Origin: Campylobacteraceae bacterium
GTDB lineage: Bacteria > Campylobacterota > Campylobacteria > Campylobacterales > Sulfurovaceae
NCBI GenBank assembly: GCA_027056615.1
Contig: JALUKJ010000023.1
Coordinates: 1 to 5,716, forward strand
Direction of reading: 5' to 3'
DNA length: 5,716 nucleotides
The notes beneath the pieces were generated by a model, which saw only the letters and a program-made list of their open reading frames with translations, was not told the origin of the DNA and ran no database searches. This document shows, one piece after another, positions 1-5,689 of this stretch; the stretch's first letter is position 1; each line of letters begins with the position of its first letter. The position numbers and the translations under genes were made by a program.

Positions 1-31
1 ATTATGTAATTATATTTTAAATTATGTTAAT
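1..31. repeat. Tandem AT-rich decamers upstream of the response regulator
   Basis: Three consecutive 10-bp units lie just upstream of the response regulator gene: ATTATGTAAT (1-10), TATATTTTAA (11-20) and ATTATGTTAA (21-30). Units 1 and 3 share 8 of 10 bases, including a 7-base identical core. Units 2 and 3 share 7 of 10. OmpR/PhoB-type regulators bind head-to-tail repeats at about one helical turn, so an autoregulatory site is possible. TATATT at 11-16 could equally be a -10 box. The composition is almost pure A/T, so chance similarity is a serious alternative. Confidence 0.25.
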
Positions 32-49
32 AGGTCAAAAAAGGTAACA

Positions 50-727
50 ATGAAAATTTTAAAAAATTTAAATATATTATATGTTGAAGACGAAGATGCT
101 ATTATTGATAAATATGCCTACTTTTTAGAAGAGCTTTGTCGTGAGGTACATATTGCACGGGATGGTGAAGAGGCATTTTATTTATATGAAGAAAATAATA
201 TACATATTATTTTGCTTGATTTACTTATTCCTAAATTAAATGGTATTAATTTAGCTAAGAAAATCCGTAAAATTGATGATAATGTAGCTTTAATTGCATT
301 AACAGCTCATTCAGATAGAGAGATTTTACTAGATATTATAGATTTAAATTTTTCATCTTATTTAATTAAGCCTGTTGGACGTTCAGACTTGATGAATGCA
401 CTACTTAAGGTTTCCAAAAAACTTGATAGCAGTAAAAATATCCCTCTTCCTTGTGATTGTTCATGGGATGATAAGAGTAAAACACTTTTTTGTGGAGAAG
501 ATACGGTGAGTTTAACCAAACGAGAATCAAAACTATTTGAGCTTTTGGTAGCTAAAGCAGGGGTTCCTTGTTCAGATGATGAAATCTTTTTTTATGTTTG
601 GGGAGATGATTTTAACAAAGTTGTCACTAATTCATCTATTCGTACATTGGTTAAAAACTTACGTAAAAAGATTCCACAAGATTTAATTAAAAATCAATAT
701 GGCGTAGGGTATAAGATTAATTTTTAA
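50..727 (+). CDS. OmpR/PhoB-family response regulator transcription factor
   Basis: This is a two-component response regulator of 225 residues, the normal length for the OmpR family. The receiver domain covers about residues 5-123, with the acidic pair E13/D14, phosphoacceptor D57 (in LLDLLIP), T85, Y104 and K107 (in the KP motif) all present, so it should be phosphorylatable. The C-terminal winged helix covers about 140-225: LTKRES at 155-160, a recognition helix near 195-209, and the canonical GVGYKINF ending. It should act as a cytoplasmic DNA-binding regulator after phosphorylation by a histidine kinase. No kinase gene is in the window, so a partner may lie upstream or elsewhere. An AAGG Shine-Dalgarno at 41-44, five bases before the ATG, supports the start. 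Its stop overlaps the stop of the convergent phosphatase gene by 4 bp. The signal sensed and the target genes cannot be told from the sequence. Confidence 0.93.
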   Translation: MKILKNLNILYVEDEDAIIDKYAYFLEELCREVHIARDGEEAFYLYEENNIHIILLDLLIPKLNGINLAKKIRKIDDNVALIALTAHSDREILLDIIDLNFSSYLIKPVGRSDLMNALLKVSKKLDSSKNIPLPCDCSWDDKSKTLFCGEDTVSLTKRESKLFELLVAKAGVPCSDDEIFFYVWGDDFNKVVTNSSIRTLVKNLRKKIPQDLIKNQYGVGYKINF

Positions 728-1551
728 ATATGTTGTTGCAGGTATTTAGCAACTCCATCTTCATCGTTACTCTCTTTTAAAATAATATCTGCCTCTTTTT
801 TAACCTCTTCTAAAGCATTAGCAACAGCCACGGCATTTCCTGCTAGTTTAAACATTCCAATATCATTAATGCTATCTCCAAACACTGTTGTTTCACTAAT
901 ATCACTATTGAGATACTCATGAACTTTTATTAATGCATGAGCTTTATCGGAAAGAGGATGTAGTATTGTTAAAAAATAGCATTTCATATAGTTTTCAGGT
1001 GAAAGTTTGACCTCTATTTGAGAGCCAAAAACTATTTTAAGGTGAATTGAGAGTGGACGAAGTAGGGACTCCTCTCCCATATATACGAGCTTTAGGGTAT
1101 CTTTATCACCCTCTATTCTCTTTTTATGAATAATTCGTTTATCGCTAGTATAATGATTTTCAATAAGAAATTTTTGATGATAGTTTAAAATAGGAGGAAT
1201 ATCAAAACTCTCATCTAAAGTTTTTTTATCTTTAAGGGCAATAACATAGGGGTAGATACCAAATCTACTACTCTCTTCTATAATAGCATCACTAAGCTCT
1301 TTAGATAGCGTATTTAGTGAAATAAGTTTTTTATCAGTAGTAATAACCATTGCACCATCAAGCAAAATAAGAGGAAGTTCAAGCTTCAAATTTTTTAAAA
1401 ACTCTTCTGTTTTAGAAAAACTTCTAGCAGTTGCTACACTAAGTAGGGCATGTTTACTCTTCTCATTCCATATCTGTTTTGAAAATGGGCTGACGGTTTG
1501 GTTACTGTGTAAAAAGGTATGGTCTAAATCCGTAATAAAAACTTTTTTCAA
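724..1551 (-). CDS. HAD-superfamily (Cof-type, IIB) hydrolase
   Basis: This is a 275-residue soluble phosphatase-like protein of the haloacid dehalogenase superfamily. Motif I is D8-L-D10-H-T, with nucleophile and acid/base aspartates. Motif II is the threonine of V-A-T41-A-R. Motif III is K203 in DKAHAL. Motif IV is GDSIND at 225-230, which binds Mg2+. The insert between motifs II and III (about residues 70-195) is the size of a C2 cap, placing it with Cof/YitU-type enzymes that dephosphorylate sugar phosphates or similar small metabolites. The actual substrate is unknown. The start codon is TTG (1549-1551 read on the minus strand). It is preferred because motif I begins at residue 8 and the next methionine is residue 68. 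A purine-rich AGAGAG (1557-1562, minus strand) sits five bases upstream. The gene is divergent from the small membrane protein gene. Confidence 0.9.
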   Translation of the reverse strand: MKKVFITDLDHTFLHSNQTVSPFSKQIWNEKSKHALLSVATARSFSKTEEFLKNLKLELPLILLDGAMVITTDKKLISLNTLSKELSDAIIEESSRFGIYPYVIALKDKKTLDESFDIPPILNYHQKFLIENHYTSDKRIIHKKRIEGDKDTLKLVYMGEESLLRPLSIHLKIVFGSQIEVKLSPENYMKCYFLTILHPLSDKAHALIKVHEYLNSDISETTVFGDSINDIGMFKLAGNAVAVANALEEVKKEADIILKESNDEDGVAKYLQQHI

Positions 1552-1571
1552 GAAGGCTCTCTTTTTTAGAG

Positions 1572-1578
1572 TATTATA
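1572..1578. promoter_or_regulatory. Overlapping opposed -10 boxes (bidirectional promoter candidate)
   Basis: The minus strand reads a perfect TATAAT (1573-1578), placed to start the phosphatase transcript near 1566, just ahead of its AGAGAG ribosome site. The plus strand reads TATTAT (1572-1577), a 5-of-6 match that would start the membrane protein transcript near 1584. The whole divergent gap is about 50 bp, leaving little room for two separate promoters. No good -35 match is visible for either direction, which is common in Campylobacterota. Start sites are inferred from spacing only. Confidence 0.5.
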
Positions 1579-1603
1579 TCCAAGAGTTAGCTAAACTTTG
1601 TAT

Positions 1604-1996
1604 ATGGAAACATTAATGCAAATAATCATTGTAATGATAGTTTTAGAAGTTTTTGAGATTTATATCCAAAAGGCAGATACTCTAGGAGAGATGATTGAAA
1701 ATTTATATCACTACTATAATAAAAATATTTTTATTTTCTTTTTAATCCATCCTACTTTCTATTATGTTTTAGGTGTTACACTATATTTTGACACTTTTAA
1801 TTTTTATAGTATTACTATTTTAGTATTCAAAGGATTTGACCTATTTTTTAAAATGGAGTTGATTAAACAGCGATATTATGAACCTGTAATGGATGTTGAA
1901 TTAGAGAAGATGATGACCTTGAAAATGACATTAGGTGTAAAGTTTTTAGCACCTTTTACCTATGTTCCTCTCCTATATTTGTCAATAATGACATAA
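1604..1996 (+). CDS. Small four-helix integral membrane protein, function unknown
   Basis: I do not recognise a family. From the ATG at 1604 the product has 130 residues. Numbered from that ATG, hydrophobic segments fall at roughly 5-21, 41-62, 66-82 and 110-129, so four membrane helices are likely. The loops carry charged residues (ADTLGEMIEN; MELIKQRYYEPVMDVELEK). Acidic residues at 15 and 18 and K76/D79/K83 lie in or beside helices, which is unusual for a plain anchor. There is no cleavable signal peptide. The start is uncertain. TTG at 1598 adds two residues. ATG at 1616 has GGAAA five bases upstream and would remove four. ATG 1604 lacks a clear ribosome site. The gene lies 100 bp upstream of rho, which has its own promoter, so functional linkage to Rho is not implied. 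Confidence 0.7.
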   Translation: METLMQIIIVMIVLEVFEIYIQKADTLGEMIENLYHYYNKNIFIFFLIHPTFYYVLGVTLYFDTFNFYSITILVFKGFDLFFKMELIKQRYYEPVMDVELEKMMTLKMTLGVKFLAPFTYVPLLYLSIMT

Positions 1997-2019
1997 TTCA
2001 ACTTCAGAATAAGGAAACT

Positions 2020-2036
2020 TAATCAAAAGTTGATTA
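2020..2036. repeat. Inverted repeat overlapping the rho -10 box
   Basis: TAATCAA (2020-2026) and TTGATTA (2030-2036) are perfect 7-bp arms around AAG. The right arm runs into the rho -10 box (2035-2040), so a protein bound here would cover the spacer and -10. The half-sites TTGAT/ATCAA resemble FNR half-sites but are in the inverted order with the wrong spacing. No T-run follows, so it is not an intrinsic terminator for the upstream gene. It is A/T-rich and may be chance. Confidence 0.35.
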
Positions 2037-2040
2037 TAAT
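2035..2040 (+). promoter_or_regulatory. Promoter (-10 box) for rho-murI
   Basis: A perfect TATAAT lies 56 bp before the rho start codon, preceded by TTGAT. At the expected spacing (2012-2017) there is no recognisable -35 hexamer, as is often the case for the main sigma factor of Campylobacterota. Transcription would start near 2047, giving a leader of about 50 nt. This makes rho and murI a transcription unit independent of the membrane protein gene, although readthrough from upstream remains possible. Confidence 0.55.
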
Positions 2041-2096
2041 AGCACAACTACAAGTAATAAAACTACAAAATCCCCATATAGCTTTTAAGAGGACCA
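2041..2096 (+). promoter_or_regulatory. rho leader with G-poor tract and ribosome binding site
   Basis: The stretch 2041-2080 contains only two G but ten C, including a CCCC run at 2072-2075. C-rich, G-poor, unstructured RNA is the known character of Rho loading (rut) sites, and in E. coli rho is autogenously attenuated in its leader. A strong AAGAGG at 2087-2092, four bases before the ATG, fixes the start of rho. The rut role here is inferred from composition only. Confidence 0.4.
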
Positions 2097-3419
2097 ATGA
2101 GCGAACAACAACCAAAAAGACATAACAATCATAAGAGAAATAACCAACGAACACATGTACCTGTTGAAGGATACAAAGTTGAAACATTACAACAAAAACC
2201 ACTCGAAGAGTTGGTTGATATTGCACTTAAGGTGAAAGTTGAAAATCCAAATGAGTACAAACGTAAAGATTTAATTTTTGAAATTTTAAAGTCTCAGGTA
2301 TCTCAAGGTGGATTCATCTTATTTACTGGAATTTTAGAAGTCATGAACGATGGTTACGGTTTCCTTCGAAGTGAAGATGGAAATTTTGCTAACTCTCAAA
2401 ATGATACCTATGTAAGTGGTACACAAATTAAACGTTTTGCATTACGAAATGGAGACATTGTTACAGGTCAAGTTAGGCAACCTAAAGACCAAGAGAAATA
2501 TTATGCACTTCTTAAAATAGAAGCAATTAACTATCTTCCTCCAGAAAAGTCAAAGAAACGACCACTCTTTGATAATTTAACCCCACTTTATGCTACAGAG
2601 CAACTTAAGTTAGAGTACAATCCACTTAAACTTACAGGACGAGTTCTTGACCTCTTTTGCCCTATTGGAAAAGGTCAGAGAGCTTTAATTGTAGCACCTC
2701 CACGAACAGGTAAAACAGAACTACTTAAAGAACTTGCTCATGGAATTACTCATAATAATCCAGATGCTTCATTAATGGTTCTTTTAGTAGATGAGCGACC
2801 AGAAGAGGTAACTGATATGCAACGTTCTGTTCAAGGAGAGGTCTACTCCTCTACATTTGATTTACCTGCTCAAAATCATGTTAGAACAGCTGAAATGGTG
2901 ATTGAAAAAGCCAAAAGACGTGTAGAGATGGGAAAAGATGTAGTTATTTTATTAGATTCCATTACACGTTTAGCTCGTGCTTACAATACAGTAACTCCAA
3001 GTTCAGGAAAAGTACTCTCTGGTGGAGTTGATGCCAATGCACTTCATAAACCAAAACGTTTCTTTGGAGCGGCTAGAAATATTGAAGAGGGTGGTTCTTT
3101 AACTATTGTGGCTACAGCCTTGATTGATACAGGAAGTAGAATGGATGAGGTTATTTTTGAAGAGTTTAAAGGAACAGGGAACTCTGAAGTTGTCTTAAAC
3201 CGTTATGTCTCTGAAAGAAGAATCTACCCTGCTATTGATGTAACTAAGTCAGGAACAAGAAAAGAGGAGCTTATGGTCAAAGCTGAAGACCTACAGAAAG
3301 TATGGGCAATTAGAAATGCTATGCAGAACATGGAAGATGTTGAAGGGTTAAAGTTCCTTTTCTCTAAAATGACAAAAACTAAGAACAATGCAGAGTTCTT
3401 AGCCATGATGAACGATTAA
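2097..3419 (+). CDS. rho: Transcription termination factor Rho
   Basis: Rho is a ring-shaped hexameric RNA-dependent ATPase and helicase that ends transcription at unstructured C-rich RNA. The product has 440 residues, close to the usual 420-440. Residues 1-20 are a basic, Asn/Gln-rich tail. About 33-68 is the helical N-terminal domain. About 73-150 is the cold-shock-like RNA-binding domain with DGYGFLR at 85-91 (RNP1-like). The ATPase core follows, with Walker A APPRTGKT at 200-207, catalytic-region DERPEEV at 232-238, Walker B VVILLDS at 282-288, the Q-loop within [13 protein letters not shown] at 304-316, and the downstream [17 protein letters not shown] segment with the R-loop region. All functional motifs are intact. 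The start ATG has a strong AAGAGG site four bases upstream. murI follows after 14 bp. The adjacent inverted repeat and G-poor leader suggest regulated, possibly autogenous, expression. Confidence 0.98.
   Translation: MSEQQPKRHNNHKRNNQRTHVPVEGYKVETLQQKPLEELVDIALKVKVENPNEYKRKDLIFEILKSQVSQGGFILFTGILEVMNDGYGFLRSEDGNFANSQNDTYVSGTQIKRFALRNGDIVTGQVRQPKDQEKYYALLKIEAINYLPPEKSKKRPLFDNLTPLYATEQLKLEYNPLKLTGRVLDLFCPIGKGQRALIVAPPRTGKTELLKELAHGITHNNPDASLMVLLVDERPEEVTDMQRSVQGEVYSSTFDLPAQNHVRTAEMVIEKAKRRVEMGKDVVILLDSITRLARAYNTVTPSSGKVLSGGVDANALHKPKRFFGAARNIEEGGSLTIVATALIDTGSRMDEVIFEEFKGTGNSEVVLNRYVSERRIYPAIDVTKSGTRKEELMVKAEDLQKVWAIRNAMQNMEDVEGLKFLFSKMTKTKNNAEFLAMMND
3366..3402 (-). terminator. Intrinsic-terminator-like hairpin antisense to the rho 3' end
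   Basis: CTAAGAAC (3379-3386) and GTTCTTAG (3395-3402) are perfect 8-bp arms with an 8-nt loop. Read on the minus strand, the hairpin is followed at once by TTTTTGTCATTTT (3378-3366), the layout of a Rho-independent terminator. On the plus strand no T-run follows. Only 3 of 8 pairs are G-C, so it is moderate in strength. No minus-strand gene ends here. It could stop antisense readthrough from der, or it may be a coincidence of rho codons. Confidence 0.4.
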
Positions 3420-3433
3420 GTCTCTATATTATT

Positions 3434-4171
3434 TTGAAAATAGGTGTTTTTGACTCTGGAGCAGGGGGATTAAGTGTTGTAAAGTCCCTTCTTACTCACA
3501 ATCTTTTTGATGAGATTATCTACTATGGGGACACAGCTCGTGTTCCCTATGGACCTAAAGATAAAAATACTATTATTCGCTACTCCCTAGAAGCCCTAGA
3601 GTTTTTTAATAATTTTGATATTGATTTACTAATTACAGCATGTAATACAGTCTCTGCCTATGCACTACCAGAGATGAATGCTCAAAGTAACTACCCTATC
3701 TTAGGAGTAATTGAATCTGGTGTAATGGCACTTGAAAATAGCAATTTATCTAAAGATGACCCTATTTTAATTATGGCAACACGAGCAACAATTAATTCAG
3801 GGCGTTATAGAGTAGCTTTAGAAAAGTTAGGATATACAAATATCACCTCTTTACAAACAGGGCTTTTTGTTCCTTTGGTAGAGGAGGGCATCTTTAGTGG
3901 AAAACTTTTAGAAGCTACTATGGAACACTATTTTTCAGATATAGAGACTCCTAAAGCTATTATCTTAGGTTGTACCCACTTTCCTTTAATAGGAGATTCT
4001 CTTTTATATTATTTTGACCATAAACCACTCTTAATTCATTCTGGTGAAGCTATTGTAGAGTATTTAGAGGCATATTATGATTTAGAAGTGAAAGAGAAAG
4101 AAGCAAATTTAAAGATATTTGCTTCTGATAATGTGGCAGGGCTTAGAAAAATTGCAGACAAGTGGTTGTAG
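3434..4171 (+). CDS. murI: Glutamate racemase
   Basis: This cytoplasmic enzyme converts L-glutamate to D-glutamate, the substrate that MurD adds to the peptidoglycan precursor. The product has 245 residues, slightly shorter than the H. pylori enzyme of about 255. Visible motifs are FDSGAGGLSV (6-15) with D7 and S8, the YYGD/RVPYG segment (30-40), catalytic C70 in TACNT, LFVPLVEEG (144-152) with E150, and the second catalytic cysteine C180 with H182 in GCTHFPL. LIHSGEAIVEYL near the end matches the Helicobacter-type enzyme as I remember it. The start is TTG at 3434. It is accepted because MKIGVFDSG is the conserved N-terminus and no ATG lies upstream in frame before the rho stop. No good ribosome site precedes it, so translation may depend on coupling to rho 14 bp upstream. 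The gene is convergent with der. Confidence 0.96.
   Translation: MKIGVFDSGAGGLSVVKSLLTHNLFDEIIYYGDTARVPYGPKDKNTIIRYSLEALEFFNNFDIDLLITACNTVSAYALPEMNAQSNYPILGVIESGVMALENSNLSKDDPILIMATRATINSGRYRVALEKLGYTNITSLQTGLFVPLVEEGIFSGKLLEATMEHYFSDIETPKAIILGCTHFPLIGDSLLYYFDHKPLLIHSGEAIVEYLEAYYDLEVKEKEANLKIFASDNVAGLRKIADKWL
4085..4126 (-). terminator. Candidate der terminator embedded in murI
   Basis: AGAAGCAAAT (4099-4108) and ATTTGCTTCT (4117-4126) are perfect 10-bp arms around an 8-nt loop, about 50 bp past the der stop on the minus strand. Read in the der direction, the stem is followed by the pyrimidine-rich TTCTCTTTC, which is T-rich but interrupted. The 6-bp gap between der and murI leaves no room for a terminator, so one inside murI is plausible. 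The stem has only 3 G-C pairs of 10, and the sequence also encodes MurI residues. Confidence 0.4.
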
Positions 4172-4177
4172 GTTTTA

Positions 4178-5587
4178 TTAATCATCATCCATTCGTTGAC
4201 CACGTTTTCTTCCTCCAATATCTAAAGGAACACCTTCAAAATCAAACTTCTCTCTAAATATATTGGTCAAGTAACGTTTATATGAGAAGTGAAGACCATC
4301 TGGACGGTTCATAATAATGGCAATTTTAGGTGGTTTTGTCTCATATTGTGTTGCAAATTTAATACGAACAACTCCTCCATTGACAGTTGGAACATGGTGT
4401 CGTGAGATTGCATATTTAAGAACTTCATTGAGTTTTGAAGTAGGAATACGCTGTTTATATCGTCCATATATGTCAATAATATCATCTAAGATTTTATGAA
4501 CTCTTAGCCCTGTTTTTGCCGAAATAGTGATGAGTGGAGCATAGTGTAAAAATTTTAGTTCATCACGAATATCTTCTACGGCTTTTTGATAGGTCTCTTC
4601 ATCATCTTTTTTGATATCCCATTTGTTCAAAACAATAAGACAACCAAGTTTATACTTCTCTATAAGTCCTGCAATACGCTCATCGAGTTCAAGTACACCC
4701 TCTGTTGCATCAATCATAAGTAGAGCAATGTCTGCTTGTTCTAACATCTCTTCTGTTCTACCAAAAGCATACTTCTCAATTCCTAAAATCTTACCACGTC
4801 TTCTAATTCCTGCTGTATCTACAAAGGTAATCTTATGCTCTTTGTACTCTAATGACTCATCAACAGGGTCAATGGTAGTTCCTGCCACAGGAGAGACAAC
4901 GACACGTTCCTCTTTCAAAAAAGCATTAAGTAGAGAACTCTTACCAGTGTTTACACGACCAATAATAGCTACTTTTATGTCTCTATCTTCCTCTTCAAGG
5001 TCATCTACTTGTACCATCTCAACAATATCTTCAAAAGAGAGTTCATCATTATTTTCTAGTTGTAGACCTTGCTCTTCTTCTTCACGCTCAGGAATATACT
5101 CCTCTAACCATGCATAAAAATCATTCATATAACGGTTATGACTTACAGACATAGGAAAGGTTCTCTTTGCTCCAAACTCCAAAAAGTCCCAATATCGTGT
5201 TGATTCATCTTTGTCATTGTCGATTTTATTGACCACTAAAGCAATGGGTTTACCCAAATTTTGAAGTTGATAAAAAAGTTCTCTATCCTCTTCGTCAGGA
5301 ATATTTTTTCCATCTACCATAAAGATAATAATATCAGCCTCTTTAGAAGCACGAAGAGAGAGCTTTTTGACAATAGAGAACATCTCTGTAGAGTCATCAA
5401 TACCTCCCGTGTCAATAATCTCAAAGTCACGATTACCCGAGATGGTAGCAAGGCGTTTTTTAATGTCTCGTGTTGTTCCTATCACATCAGAGGTAATGGC
5501 ATCTCGCTGTCGAAGCAGTCGGTTAAAAAGGGAGCTTTTCCCTACATTTGGTCGCCCTAAAATGGCTACTTTTTTTAGTCTATTCAT
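4178..5587 (-). CDS. der: Ribosome assembly GTPase Der (EngA)
   Basis: Der is an essential tandem GTPase that assists late assembly of the 50S ribosomal subunit. The product has 469 residues, within the family range of about 440-490. GTPase domain 1 has GRPNVGKSSL (11-20), GTTRD (37-41), DTGG (59-62) and NKID (120-123). An acidic linker rich in Glu/Asp spans about 166-203. GTPase domain 2 has GRVNTGKSS (210-218), GTTID (236-240), DTAG (257-260), NKWD (321-324) and SAK (355-357). About 370-460 is the KH-like C-terminal domain, and the protein ends in a basic then acidic GGRKRGQRMDDD tail. The domain 1 G5 position reads SVSHNR rather than the more common SAxH. The ATG start is supported by GGAAAG (5598-5603, minus strand), ten bases upstream. 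The stop lies 6 bp from the murI stop. No partner gene follows in the same direction inside the window. Confidence 0.98.
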   Translation of the reverse strand: MNRLKKVAILGRPNVGKSSLFNRLLRQRDAITSDVIGTTRDIKKRLATISGNRDFEIIDTGGIDDSTEMFSIVKKLSLRASKEADIIIFMVDGKNIPDEEDRELFYQLQNLGKPIALVVNKIDNDKDESTRYWDFLEFGAKRTFPMSVSHNRYMNDFYAWLEEYIPEREEEEQGLQLENNDELSFEDIVEMVQVDDLEEEDRDIKVAIIGRVNTGKSSLLNAFLKEERVVVSPVAGTTIDPVDESLEYKEHKITFVDTAGIRRRGKILGIEKYAFGRTEEMLEQADIALLMIDATEGVLELDERIAGLIEKYKLGCLIVLNKWDIKKDDEETYQKAVEDIRDELKFLHYAPLITISAKTGLRVHKILDDIIDIYGRYKQRIPTSKLNEVLKYAISRHHVPTVNGGVVRIKFATQYETKPPKIAIIMNRPDGLHFSYKRYLTNIFREKFDFEGVPLDIGGRKRGQRMDDD

Positions 5588-5607
5588 ATAATGTTATCTT
5601 TCCGTAT

Positions 5608-5623
5608 GGTCGATTTATCGACC
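5608..5623 (-). promoter_or_regulatory. Perfect hairpin or operator in the der leader
   Basis: GGTCGAT (5608-5614) and ATCGACC (5617-5623) are perfect 7-bp arms with two bases between. As RNA this would be a GGTCGA stem with a four-base loop. It lies just downstream of the expected der start site (near 5631) and five bases from the GGAAAG ribosome site (5598-5603). It could be a repressor operator or a 5' stem-loop affecting mRNA stability or translation. It is markedly more G/C-rich than the sequence around it. No T-run follows. Confidence 0.5.
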
Positions 5624-5637
5624 TGTAAATTGCTGAA

Positions 5638-5646
5638 ATTATAGCA
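5638..5646 (-). promoter_or_regulatory. Extended -10 promoter for der
   Basis: The minus strand reads TGCTATAAT, a perfect extended -10 element. It predicts a start near 5631 and a leader of about 44 nt before the der ATG. The -35 position (5661-5666) reads TCAAGC, a poor match, which an extended -10 can compensate for. It is back to back with the plus-strand promoter at 5671-5679. Confidence 0.6.
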
Positions 5647-5670
5647 GAGTTTTAATTATCGCTTGATGTT

Positions 5671-5679
5671 TGATATAAT
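5671..5679 (+). promoter_or_regulatory. Extended -10 promoter reading out of the window
   Basis: The plus strand reads TGATATAAT, another perfect extended -10, predicting a start near 5686 and a transcript leaving the window rightward. The -35 position (5651-5656) reads TTTAAT, a weak match. The transcribed gene is outside the window. The two -35 regions of this and the der promoter overlap, so shared regulation is possible. Confidence 0.5.
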
Positions 5680-5689
5680 ACTGCAATTA

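Noticed and set aside
735..753. GTTGC/GCAAC hairpin just past the response regulator stop
   Set aside because: It has only five pairs with a 9-nt loop and no T-run after it, and it lies in the coding end of the phosphatase. It is not credible as a terminator.
1625..1638. ATCATT-GT-AATGAT palindrome, reminiscent of a Fur box
   Set aside because: It lies inside the first codons of the membrane protein gene, and the half-sites do not match the Fur 7-1-7 pattern. It is explained by Ile/Val/Met codons.
2023..2226. 67-codon minus-strand frame across the rho promoter and N-terminus
   Set aside because: It is the reverse reading of the rho leader and start. Its hydrophobic content comes from antisense of Asn/Gln/Lys codons, and a real promoter and ribosome site serve rho instead.
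2835..2855. AGGAG/CTCCT small inverted repeat within rho
   Set aside because: It is a short stem inside conserved Rho codons, with no terminator or regulatory context.
4611..5117. 168-codon open frame on the plus strand opposite der
   Set aside because: It lies wholly antisense to the conserved GTPase gene. The product is Ser-rich low-complexity sequence, as expected from reverse reading of Glu/Asp-rich codons, and it has no ribosome site.
5219..5234. Second copy of the der-leader repeat inside der
   Set aside because: It is imperfect and encodes the conserved NKID motif, so codon constraint explains it. It is noted only as support to test under the leader-repeat finding.
5261..5591. Two open frames on the plus strand over the start of der
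   Set aside because: They are antisense to the conserved first GTPase domain of Der, with no recognisable protein motifs.
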